From assembly GCA_028279625.1 (NCBI GenBank), contig JANQNM010000090.1:1-38554 (forward strand): 38,554 bases of DNA, in the 5' to 3' direction. This stretch comes from Candidatus Nitrosopumilus sp. Its GTDB lineage: Archaea > Thermoproteota > Nitrososphaeria > Nitrososphaerales > Nitrosopumilaceae. A model generated the notes under the pieces. It was not told where the DNA came from and searched no databases. It worked only from the letters and a program-made list of their open reading frames with translations. Every line of letters begins with the position of its first letter. Position 1 is the first letter of the stretch. Below, one piece after another: positions 25,391 to 32,399 of the stretch. The translations under genes and the position numbers were made by a program.

Positions 25391-26140
25391 TTAGAGAACT
25401 TGATCAATAATTGACTCATTTCCAATAATTGTTCCATCTAGTGTTACAATTCTAGCTGATGCAACTGATTTGATTCTGTCAATTATTGGTGAGATTGATT
25501 TTTTGTATCTTCTTCTATGTGTTGCATAAAAGTACTTGTTAAATGATGGAATGATTGTAATTTCCAACTCTCCTGATTTGTTTGGAAATATTTTTTCTTT
25601 TTCTGTTTTAAGTGAAACCCAGACTCTTTGTCCATTAATTATGGAGTCCTCATCAAAGAAAACCGGATGGACATGGCCCATGATGATTTTATCTACATGT
25701 GAGAAATTCTCTGATGGCATTGTATGTCCATGTGTTAGTAAAACATTTTCTTCAACCATTCCAGTTGAACTGATCATTGAGATGTTATCGGGAACCAATC
25801 TCTGAATGTTTGCGTCATGATTTCCAGGAACCAAAGTTACATCACATCTCTTTGAAATCTCTTCAAAGAACTTTGGAACCTCATCCCACTCGCTTTTTGC
25901 AATACTCTTGACACTGGACTTTACATCTCCAAGCAAAATTACGGTATCTGGTTTTTCTGAATCAATTATTTGTGATATCTCTGAGATGGTCTCATTTATC
26001 GTAGAGTTTTTACCAATGAAAATCTCATTTGCTGACATTGAGCTCTCAAAACCAATGTGTATATCAGTAATGACTAGATTCTTTTTTTCTCCTTCTAGGA
26101 TTAACGCAGGTTTTGAAGGAATTATTCTTGTTTGCAGCAT
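25391..26140 (-). CDS. Metallophosphoesterase
   Basis: Calcineurin-like phosphoesterase of the archaeal COG1407-type group, 249 residues from ATG 26140. Metal-binding motifs in order: TDIHIGFE (Asp, His), LLGDVKSS, VPGNHDAN, LTHGHTMPSE and MGHVHPVF. Substrate not known; relatives are predicted phosphodiesterases often near DNA-repair helicases. The ATG is preferred over TTG 26143 because a TATA-like ATTTAA on the minus strand (26165-26170) is 27 nt upstream. Divergent from the SWIM-like gene with start codons only 34 bases apart. Confidence 0.9.
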   Translation of the reverse strand: MLQTRIIPSKPALILEGEKKNLVITDIHIGFESSMSANEIFIGKNSTINETISEISQIIDSEKPDTVILLGDVKSSVKSIAKSEWDEVPKFFEEISKRCDVTLVPGNHDANIQRLVPDNISMISSTGMVEENVLLTHGHTMPSENFSHVDKIIMGHVHPVFFDEDSIINGQRVWVSLKTEKEKIFPNKSGELEITIIPSFNKYFYATHRRRYKKSISPIIDRIKSVASARIVTLDGTIIGNESIIDQVL

Positions 26141-26145
26141 CAAGG

Positions 26146-26170
26146 TTATACTCTAGATATCTGATTAAAT
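26146..26170. promoter_or_regulatory. Interleaved divergent promoters
   Basis: A plus-strand TTATAC at 26146-26151 lies 27 nt before the ATG at 26175, and a minus-strand ATTTAA at 26165-26170 lies 27 nt before the ATG at 26140. The palindrome AGATATCT (26155-26162) sits between them. The two preinitiation complexes would overlap, so the genes may compete. Confidence 0.5.
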
Positions 26171-26174
26171 CCTT

Positions 26175-26477
26175 ATGAAACAAGACCCAGACAGAGTAGA
26201 GACGCTAGTATCTGAAGGACGTGTAAAACAGCATGTTTTTGAGCCCAGCGGACGCAAAATCTGGACTGTTGTTGGCAAAGGAAAGGAATATTGGATTGAT
26301 CCTCAAGGAAAGTATTGTTCCTGTCCTGGATTTTACTTTGGGAAACTAAATTCTAAAAAATCATGTTATTGTCTGGATTCAGCACAGCTTGCAATCAAGG
26401 AAAAGAAATTTGAGAGAATAGTGTTTTCAGATGAAGAATTTTCTGATTTTGTATCAGGATTAGTGTCTGATCTGTAA
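26175..26477 (+). CDS. SWIM-like zinc-binding protein
   Basis: 100 residues. The central motif CSCPGFYF followed by KKSCYCLDSAQLAI resembles the SWIM zinc finger (CxC then CxH), with cysteine in place of the final histidine. The preceding HVFEPSGRKIWTVVGKGKEYW matches the beta-strands that lead into SWIM domains. SWIM domains bind DNA or protein partners such as recombination mediators. The exact partner is unknown. Leaderless ATG by promoter spacing. Confidence 0.75.
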   Translation: MKQDPDRVETLVSEGRVKQHVFEPSGRKIWTVVGKGKEYWIDPQGKYCSCPGFYFGKLNSKKSCYCLDSAQLAIKEKKFERIVFSDEEFSDFVSGLVSDL

Positions 26478-26480
26478 GAA

Positions 26481-26487
26481 TTTTTTT
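26481..26487 (+). terminator. U-tract terminator candidate
   Basis: T7 run four bases after the TAA of the SWIM-like gene, in a short gap before the next gene. No stem-loop; consistent with U-tract termination in archaea. Confidence 0.35.
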
Positions 26488-26527
26488 ATTCGAACTTGTT
26501 ATTTACTAGAAATTCCAATATTCTATT

Positions 26528-26779
26528 ATGAATGACGACCAACGTAATGCCCAAATAGAAAAAATAGCAAATGAGATGCTACATGATAATCTCTCAGTTG
26601 ATGAAGAAGATGAATCAAAGTTTGTAAAATACAAAGACCAAGTAAAGCAGGACTGTGGGCTTAATGACGAAGATTCAATGAAACTAGTCTATGAGGCATT
26701 ATTGTATCGTAAAATGAAGACAACTAGCTCTCATGATTATTTAGAAAAAGGCAATGAGTTTGGTGCTGGATTCAGCTAA
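26528..26779 (+). CDS. Small acidic hypothetical protein
   Basis: 83 residues, acidic in the middle (NLSVDEEDESKFVKYKDQ), probably helical, with DCGLNDEDSMKLVYEALLYR. No recognised domain. A TTATTTACTAG box about 28 nt upstream of the ATG supports it as a real leaderless gene. It converges with the next minus-strand gene, four bases apart. Confidence 0.65.
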   Translation: MNDDQRNAQIEKIANEMLHDNLSVDEEDESKFVKYKDQVKQDCGLNDEDSMKLVYEALLYRKMKTTSSHDYLEKGNEFGAGFS

Positions 26780-26783
26780 AACT

Positions 26784-27083
26784 CTAAAGTGGAATAGATT
26801 CTATATCGTCTTTTGAAACGCCTTTCCACAAACCAATCATTCCTTCTGGTTCAACCTCTTCTACTTTGGTAATCTGTTGAATCTTGATTTGATTTGGTGC
26901 TGGTCCTGGTGGCCATAATTGAACCATGTAATCTCCCACATTGCCAACTTTGGTTGGTATTCCCATGGTGATCTTTGCCTCAGAACATCCTTTTGCAATC
27001 AAGGCATCAGTTGCTTTTTGTTTGAGATCCATTTTTCCATGCAAGAAAAGAAAAAAATCCCTTTCAGTATCAATTTCTGTCAT
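26784..27083 (-). CDS. Conserved-looking hypothetical protein
   Basis: 99 residues. Mixed alpha/beta composition with MDLKQKATDALIAKGCSEAK and a Pro-rich LWPPGPAPNQIKIQQ segment. No family recognised. The ATG has a minus-strand TTTAAAAAATTAG box about 20 nt upstream. Cytoplasmic by composition. Confidence 0.65.
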   Translation of the reverse strand: MTEIDTERDFFLFLHGKMDLKQKATDALIAKGCSEAKITMGIPTKVGNVGDYMVQLWPPGPAPNQIKIQQITKVEEVEPEGMIGLWKGVSKDDIESIPL

Positions 27084-27140
27084 GAAAATACTAATTTTTT
27101 AAACTAAATCAACCTTTCTTGAACTACTCTCCAAAAACGG

Positions 27141-27148
27141 TTAAATTA
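27141..27148 (+). promoter_or_regulatory. TATA box for atpF
   Basis: TTAAATTA centred about 26 nt before the GTG at 27170. It selects this GTG over the ATG-like start at 27119. Confidence 0.55.
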
Positions 27149-27169
27149 CAATATGAGAGAGTTGCAATT

Positions 27170-27463
27170 GTGAAGATCTACACTGTAGGAAGCAAATCCT
27201 TTGTAACAAGCTTTCAGCTAGCAGGAGTTCCAGGTAAAATTACTGAAACTCCTCAAAAAGCATTAGATGAAATCAGAACATTGACTGATGACTCTGATGT
27301 TGGTCTAATTTTAGTAAGTGATGATATCACAGAATCAATTAATGATGAATTGACTGCACTTAGAGCAGAAAAATCAACTCTGGTATTTGCATTGCCAGCA
27401 ACTGGTAGTGAGAAATCTGAAGTTGACTATAGAGTTATGCTCAAGAAGATTCTAGGCGTATAG
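27170..27463 (+). CDS. atpF: A-type ATP synthase subunit F
   Basis: Small stalk subunit of the archaeal A/V-type ATP synthase, 97 residues from GTG 27170 (MKIYTVGSKSFVTSFQLAGV), which matches the family's beginning. Typical features: ALDEIRTLTDDSDVGLILVS, DDITESINDELTALR, and a nucleotide-like Rossmann layout. The start is supported by TATA spacing; a longer frame from 27119 would start before the transcription start. No other ATP synthase gene lies in this window, so it is outside its operon here. A paralogue cannot be excluded. Confidence 0.85.
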   Translation: MKIYTVGSKSFVTSFQLAGVPGKITETPQKALDEIRTLTDDSDVGLILVSDDITESINDELTALRAEKSTLVFALPATGSEKSEVDYRVMLKKILGV

Positions 27464-27491
27464 TTCAATCTACTTATAGTTCTATTTTCTA

Positions 27492-28529
27492 ATGCCTTTG
27501 ATGAAAACTGCATCAGTAAAAGAACCATCTGTAATTTCAGTTGATGATACTCAAAAACCAACTTTGAAGTCCGGTGAAATAATGGTTCAAATGTATGCAT
27601 GTGGAATATGCGGTTCTGATTTAGAAAAAGTGTATGGACAATATGGACAACCATCAATGAGATTAGGACATGAACCTGCTGGTGTAGTTGTTGAAGTCGG
27701 TTCTGGTGTTACTGAATTTGCTAAAGGAGACCGTGTCTTTACACATCATCATGTTCCATGTTATGATTGTCATTTATGCAGTCACGGAAATGAAACAATG
27801 TGCCAAAAATATTCAGAGACAAATCTCACTCCTTGTGGACTGTCCGAAGAATATGTTGTTCCCGCATGGAATGTTGCACACGGTGGTGTTTTGAAAATTT
27901 CTGACTCTCTTAGTTTTGAAGAAGCTGCCATGATTGAACCATTAGCATGCTGTGTTAGAGCTTGGAACAAGTACAGCTACCAAGAAGGAGATTCTGTTGC
28001 AATTTACGGAGTAGGTCCAACTGGAATGATGCATGTAATGCTAGCTCAAACAAAAAAGTTTGATAAAATATTTTGTTTTGATGTAAATGAATTCAGATTA
28101 GACTTTGCAAAAAAATTCAACATTACAGACGCAATGCATTCTACTTATGAGAATAGAAAACAAAAAGTTCTAGATGAAACCGAGAATAGAGGCGTAGATG
28201 TGGCAATTGTGGCTACAAGCAGTCTCAAAGCACTTGAAGATGCAATTGATATGGTTAGAAAAGGCGGTGCTGTAATGATGTTTGGAGTCCCAACAAAGGG
28301 CGCAACAATGAATCTTGATATGAGCAAAGTTTACTCTAAGGAAATCACTTTGGTTACAAGTTATGCAGCTTCGGATGCTGACACCAAAGAAGCATTGGAA
28401 CTAATTGAATCAGGAAATATTCCAGTAAAACAGCTAATCACTCACACCTATCCTATTGATGATACCCAAAAGGCATTTGATCATGCTAGAACAGGAGACA
28501 ATGCCATGAAGATAATCGTTACAAAATAA
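27492..28529 (+). CDS. Zinc-dependent alcohol dehydrogenase family protein
   Basis: Medium-chain dehydrogenase, 345 residues from ATG 27492 or 342 from ATG 27501, the latter at the expected distance from a TTATAG box near 27470. Catalytic zinc: Cys in CGICGSD, His-Glu in GHEPAG; structural zinc cysteines in PCYDCHLCSHGNETMC. NAD(P)-binding Rossmann motif VAIYGVGPTGMM. Substrate may be a polyol or sugar alcohol (threonine or sorbitol dehydrogenase-like), but this is not fixed. Neighbouring downstream aldolase suggests a carbohydrate or alcohol pathway. Confidence 0.9.
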   Translation: MPLMKTASVKEPSVISVDDTQKPTLKSGEIMVQMYACGICGSDLEKVYGQYGQPSMRLGHEPAGVVVEVGSGVTEFAKGDRVFTHHHVPCYDCHLCSHGNETMCQKYSETNLTPCGLSEEYVVPAWNVAHGGVLKISDSLSFEEAAMIEPLACCVRAWNKYSYQEGDSVAIYGVGPTGMMHVMLAQTKKFDKIFCFDVNEFRLDFAKKFNITDAMHSTYENRKQKVLDETENRGVDVAIVATSSLKALEDAIDMVRKGGAVMMFGVPTKGATMNLDMSKVYSKEITLVTSYAASDADTKEALELIESGNIPVKQLITHTYPIDDTQKAFDHARTGDNAMKIIVTK

Positions 28530-28573
28530 GAAAGGCTTAAGAATAGCCAGAAATTTTTCGTATTCGAAGACAA

Positions 28574-29587
28574 ATGGATTGGGGATTAAAAAACAGACTA
28601 GCACAAATTATCAAACCTCAAAATAATCGTGCACTAATGTTAGCAGTTGATCACGGATACTTTCTTGGTCCAACTGAAAAATTAGAAAATCCAAAAAAAG
28701 TAATTGCTCCACTTTTGAAACACTGTGACTCTTTGATGTTGACACGTGGTGTTCAAAGAACATCAGTTGACGCAAACACAGACACTCCTATGGTTTTGAG
28801 AGTTTCAGGTGGTTCTAGTATTATTGGAGATGACTTATCTCAAGAAGACATTACAGTATCAATTCAAGATGCAATTAGACTCAATGCAAGCGCACTTGCA
28901 ATGTCTATCTTTGTTGGTTCAAAATATGAATACCAAACAATTGTCAATCTTGGAAAACTAGTTTCTGAAGCAGAACAATACGGAATTCCTGTATTGGCAG
29001 TAACTGCAGTAGGAAAAGAGCTTGGAAAAGATGCAAGATATCTTTCACTTGCATGCAGAGTAGCAGCAGAACAAGGCGCTCACATTGTCAAGACTTACTA
29101 TTGTGAAAATTTCGAAAAAGTTGTTCAATCATGCCCAGTTCCAATCATAGTTGCTGGTGGAAAGAAGATTCCTGAACGCGATGCAATGCAGTTAACATAC
29201 AATGCAATCAAAGGTGGTGCCGTTGGAGTTGATATGGGTAGAAACATCTGGCAATCTGAACATCCTGTTGCTATGATTAAAGCAGTAAAAGCAATTGTTC
29301 ATCAAAATTACAACGTCGACCAAGCATACAAGATGTATCAAAAATTGGTTGCTGAAGAATCAAAAAGGACACCAAAATCAAAAGGTAACAAACCAAATCA
29401 GAAAAAATCAAAGAAACAAAATAATCAGAAAAAGCAAAACAATCAGAATAAACCACAACAAAAGAAATCAAAGAAACAAAACAATCAGAAAAAATCAAAC
29501 AAACAAAACAAACCAAATCAAAACAACCCAAAACAAAATAAACCTAATCAAAACAACTCAAACAAACCAAATCCTGCAAAGAAATAA
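28574..29587 (+). CDS. DhnA/LsrF-type class I aldolase with low-complexity tail
   Basis: 337 residues. Residues about 1-260 form the aldolase domain of the archaeal fructose-bisphosphate aldolase/LsrF/ADH synthase family: LAVDHGYFLGP (metal-independent class I active-site start), LTRGVQRT, Schiff-base Lys in HIVKTYYCENF, and IIVAGGKK, GAVGVDMGRNIWQ. Which substrate (fructose-bisphosphate, a thiolase-like intermediate or amino-dideoxy-hexulosonate) is uncertain. The last about 75 residues (from about 29357) are almost only Lys, Asn, Gln and Pro and contain a 60-base DNA repeat. The tail is absent from ordinary family members. Confidence 0.88.
   Translation: MDWGLKNRLAQIIKPQNNRALMLAVDHGYFLGPTEKLENPKKVIAPLLKHCDSLMLTRGVQRTSVDANTDTPMVLRVSGGSSIIGDDLSQEDITVSIQDAIRLNASALAMSIFVGSKYEYQTIVNLGKLVSEAEQYGIPVLAVTAVGKELGKDARYLSLACRVAAEQGAHIVKTYYCENFEKVVQSCPVPIIVAGGKKIPERDAMQLTYNAIKGGAVGVDMGRNIWQSEHPVAMIKAVKAIVHQNYNVDQAYKMYQKLVAEESKRTPKSKGNKPNQKKSKKQNNQKKQNNQNKPQQKKSKKQNNQKKSNKQNKPNQNNPKQNKPNQNNSNKPNPAKK
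29406..29494 (+). repeat. 60-base period repeat in aldolase tail
   Basis: The segments 29406-29434 and 29466-29494 are the same apart from one base (T/C at the middle), 60 bases apart. They encode the K-S-K-K-Q-N-N-Q-K-K unit twice and show recent internal expansion. Confidence 0.7.
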
Positions 29588-30001
29588 TCATCCTTCAATC
29601 TTTGAAAGATGAATGTGTGCAATCTTCCATGTTGGTTGTTTAACTAAAACAAATGTTGCTCTTCCCTTAATTGCCATATGTTCACCAGTGTAAGCTTTGG
29701 TATCTACTAACATTCCTTTCTGAATTAACTCCATTGCAACCACTGCTGCATCTCCAAAGATACTGATCTTAGGATTCTTGATCTCGTAACTATAGTCTGA
29801 AATACTAACAAATCTTAGTTCTTCAAGTTCTATAGTTGTTTGATAGTCTTTGAGGTCGTATGGTGGCAAATCACTAAAGCTTGAAAATTTTGGATCATTT
29901 AGATGAATGTCTCTTAATGGTGTAGTGTCTTTAGTAATTCCTGCCTGAAACAATGTCTCTATAACTTTGATAATTTCTTCGCTATCTGACAAAATGACCA
30001 A
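29588..30001 (-). CDS. NTF2-like (SnoaL-type) protein
   Basis: 137 residues from TTG 30001. Layout suits an NTF2/SnoaL-like fold: N-terminal helices (SEEIIKVIETLFQAGITKD), a middle with LRDIHLNDPKFSSFSDLPPY, and paired beta-strands (ISIFGDAAVVAMELIQKGML, RATFVLVKQPTWKIAHIHLS) with the typical final HIH. A minus-strand ACTTAAACTG box sits about 25 nt upstream. Could be an enzyme or a ligand-binding protein. Convergent and back-to-back with the aldolase stop. Confidence 0.7.
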   Translation of the reverse strand: MVILSDSEEIIKVIETLFQAGITKDTTPLRDIHLNDPKFSSFSDLPPYDLKDYQTTIELEELRFVSISDYSYEIKNPKISIFGDAAVVAMELIQKGMLVDTKAYTGEHMAIKGRATFVLVKQPTWKIAHIHLSKIEG

Positions 30002-30067
30002 CTTGCAATATGGAAATTATCAGTTTAAGTCTTCTGGAGACAGCTCACGATTATTTTTCTGAGAATC

Positions 30068-30080
30068 TTTATTAATTATT
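30068..30080 (+). promoter_or_regulatory. TATA box of the ilvB leader
   Basis: TTTATTAATTATT, about 28-30 nt before ATG 30104. By the spacing seen at other genes in the window, transcription should begin at the ATG of the leader ORF rather than at ilvB. Confidence 0.5.
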
Positions 30081-30103
30081 GATTGGTTTGATTTTTGATT
30101 TCA

Positions 30104-30157
30104 ATGAGTACATTAAATGAAGCCCTTAGCAATGAATTGCTAGTCGTTCTACTGTAA
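30104..30157 (+). CDS. Candidate leader peptide for the ilvB-ilvN-leuA operon
   Basis: 17-codon ORF encoding MSTLNEALSNELLVVLL. Six of the last six residues are Leu or Val, using codons TTG, CTA, GTC, GTT, CTA, CTG; total six Leu and two Val of 17. These are the end products of the downstream genes, as in leader peptides of bacterial ilv and leu operons. Its ATG lies at the predicted transcription start of a TATA box. It ends 46 bases before ATG 30204 of ilvB, with inverted repeats overlapping and following it. Product function is probably only to sense charged tRNA; this is inference. Confidence 0.5.
   Translation: MSTLNEALSNELLVVLL
30127..30142. repeat. Inverted repeat inside the leader ORF
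   Basis: TAGCAATGAATTGCTA: seven-base perfect arms around GA. Overlaps codons 8-13 of the leader ORF, so a ribosome over the Leu/Val codons would cover its 3' arm. Could also be a DNA operator. Confidence 0.55.
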
Positions 30158-30168
30158 AGTGTGCTCAA

Positions 30169-30188
30169 AATTTTAACACATTAAAATT
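30169..30188. repeat. Inverted repeat at the ilvB start
   Basis: AATTTTAACACATTAAAATT: perfect eight-base arms around CACA, ending one base before ATG 30189 and just before GGAG (30191-30194). All stem pairs are A/T. It may mask translation start signals, or contain a second TATA-like element. Confidence 0.55.
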
Positions 30189-30203
30189 ATGGAGATTGAG
30201 TTG

Positions 30204-31904
30204 ATGAGTAAAATGGAAAATATGATTGGTGCAAAGGCCCTGATGACTGCCATGGAAAAAGAAGGCGTCAAAGAAGTATTTGGCTTACCGGGAGGTGCAA
30301 ATCTTCCAATGTATGATGAATTTGCTAGATGTAATATTAGACATATCTTGACAAGACATGAACAGTCAGCAGCACATATGGCTGATGGCTTTGGAAGAGT
30401 TAGCAGAAAACCAGGTGTATGTTTTGCAACATCAGGACCTGGTGCTACAAACATCTTAACAGGAATTGCAACAGCTCAAGCTGACTCTGCACCAATGGTA
30501 GCAGTTACTGGACAAGTTCCTACTCCAATGATTGGTAAAGATGCATTTCAAGAAAGTGACATCATTGGAATGGCAAATCCAGTTGTAAAATATGCATTTC
30601 AACCTAGACAGGCTTCAGAAATACCTGAAGTTGTAAAAAAAGGATTTTTCATTGCAGAGACTGGAAGACCTGGACCTGTTTTGATTGACATTCCAAAAGA
30701 TGTACAACAAAACGAAGCTGAAATGGTATTTCCAGATGAATTTAAAATCCAAGGATATCATCCATGGACTGATCCTGATATTGTTGCAGTAGAAAAAGCA
30801 ATCGATATGTTACTTCATTCTCAAAAACCAGTAATCTTGGCAGGTGGTGGAACAATCATTTCATCAGCTTTTGCTGAATTACAAGCTGTTGCTGAAGCAT
30901 TAATGCTTCCTGTAGTGACCACCTTTAAAGGAAAAGGAGCATTCCCTGAAAACCATCCTTTGTCATTAGGTCCTATTGGAATGCATGGACATGCAGAGGC
31001 AAACAAAATCATGTCTGAGGCTGATTGTGTTTTAGCAATAGGAACTAGATTCTCTGATAGATCTGTTGGAACTTTTGAAGAATTTGAGAGAGGTCTTAAG
31101 ATTATTCACATGGATGTTGATCCTGCTGAGATTGGCAAAAACCAAACAGCACAACTTGCAGTTGTTGGTGATGTACAGATGAATCTCAGAATAATGGTAA
31201 AATTACTTTTGCAAAAAGCAATCAAAAAGACTGAAGAGACTCCTTGGCTCAAACACGTCAAAGAAACTAAAGCCTACTGGAAAGAAAACTTGAAACTTCA
31301 TCCAGGTGAAATGGGAGCAGCTAAAATCTTACGTAAACTTCGTGAAATCTTACCTAAAGAATCAATCATTACAACTGAAGTAGGACAACATCAAATGTGG
31401 GCTTCATTATTTTACGATGTAATTCAACCTGGAACTTTCTTTAGCTCTACTGGACTTGGTACAATGGGTTGGGGATTCCCAGCTTCAATTGGTGCCAAAG
31501 TAGCAAAGCCTGATGTTCCTGTTGTAGATATTGCTGGAGATGGAAGTTTTGCAATGACTGAAAACTCTCTTGCAACTGCAGTTTTAGAAGACATTCCAGT
31601 AATTGTATTTGTATTAAACAACTTTACATTGGGAATGGTAGCTCAATGGCAAAGAACATTTTATGATAGAAGAATGATTGGTGTAGACCAAGGAAAATAC
31701 TGTCCTGATTATGTTAAATTAGCAAAATCTTACGGCGCACAAGGAATACGTGCACAATCAATGGATGAGCTTGACAAAGCAATCAAAGATGCATTAAGCA
31801 GCAATGTTGCAACAGTAATTGATATTCCAATTGATCCTGAAGAAGATGTATTGCCATTTGTTGCACCTGGAACTTCGCTTAAGGATATGATTTTACCATC
31901 ATAG
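30204..31904 (+). CDS. ilvB: Acetolactate synthase large subunit
   Basis: Catalytic, thiamine-diphosphate-dependent subunit joining pyruvate with pyruvate or 2-ketobutyrate, first step to valine, leucine and isoleucine. 566 residues from ATG 30204; ATG 30189 is an alternative but GGAG at 30191-30194 suits the later one as ribosome binding site. Features: GLPGGANLPMYDEF, catalytic Glu in TRHEQSAAHMADG, FAD-related central domain, and the ThDP/Mg motif GDGSFAMTENSLATAVLEDI then VLNN. Expression likely controlled by the leader upstream. Followed by ilvN. Confidence 0.96.
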   Translation: MSKMENMIGAKALMTAMEKEGVKEVFGLPGGANLPMYDEFARCNIRHILTRHEQSAAHMADGFGRVSRKPGVCFATSGPGATNILTGIATAQADSAPMVAVTGQVPTPMIGKDAFQESDIIGMANPVVKYAFQPRQASEIPEVVKKGFFIAETGRPGPVLIDIPKDVQQNEAEMVFPDEFKIQGYHPWTDPDIVAVEKAIDMLLHSQKPVILAGGGTIISSAFAELQAVAEALMLPVVTTFKGKGAFPENHPLSLGPIGMHGHAEANKIMSEADCVLAIGTRFSDRSVGTFEEFERGLKIIHMDVDPAEIGKNQTAQLAVVGDVQMNLRIMVKLLLQKAIKKTEETPWLKHVKETKAYWKENLKLHPGEMGAAKILRKLREILPKESIITTEVGQHQMWASLFYDVIQPGTFFSSTGLGTMGWGFPASIGAKVAKPDVPVVDIAGDGSFAMTENSLATAVLEDIPVIVFVLNNFTLGMVAQWQRTFYDRRMIGVDQGKYCPDYVKLAKSYGAQGIRAQSMDELDKAIKDALSSNVATVIDIPIDPEEDVLPFVAPGTSLKDMILPS

Positions 31905-31913
31905 TGATTGATC

Positions 31914-32399
31914 ATGTGGGCAATTCTTTCTATTTTAGTTGAAAACAAACCTGGAATCTTGTTCAAAGTAACCCATCTCTTTCGTGCAAGAGATTTCAAT
32001 ATTGATAGTATATCTGTAGGTGTAACTGAAAATCCTGAATATTCCAAAATGACAATCACTACTGTTGGCGATGAAAAGCAGATAGACCAGATTGTAAAGC
32101 AACTCGATAAAATGATTGATACTGTAAAAGTTGAGCGTTTAGATGAGCACAAAACTGTCTACAGAGAACTTAGTATTTTTAAGATTAAACTAAGTAATGC
32201 TAATGATAGTATGGAGATTAACAAATTAGCCAATGCATATGGTGGCAAAGTCCATGATGTGAAAAAAGACTCTATTATGGTAGAACTTACTGCCACTCCT
32301 GATCAAATCAAAGCATTTGAGGAATTAGCAAAACCATTCGGAATCCTTGATGTTGCAAGAACTGGTGTTGCAGCTTTGCAAAGGAGTGGAGCAGAATGA
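31914..32399 (+). CDS. ilvN: Acetolactate synthase small (regulatory) subunit
   Basis: 161 residues from ATG 31914 (TTG 31908 possible). The N-terminal ACT domain (WAILSILVENKPGILFKVTH, then LFRARDFNIDSISVG) binds valine for feedback inhibition; the C-terminal domain (ELSIFKIKLSNANDSMEINK... RTGVAALQR) completes the usual IlvN layout. GTGAT at 31905-31910 may act as a ribosome binding site. Nine bases after ilvB, and its stop overlaps leuA by four bases. Confidence 0.95.
   Translation: MWAILSILVENKPGILFKVTHLFRARDFNIDSISVGVTENPEYSKMTITTVGDEKQIDQIVKQLDKMIDTVKVERLDEHKTVYRELSIFKIKLSNANDSMEINKLANAYGGKVHDVKKDSIMVELTATPDQIKAFEELAKPFGILDVARTGVAALQRSGAE

Noticed and set aside
29277-29612. Minus-strand hydrophobic frame and plus-strand Lys/Asn frame over the aldolase tail
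   Set aside because: By-products of the low-complexity repeat; the aldolase frame is continuous with a conserved domain.
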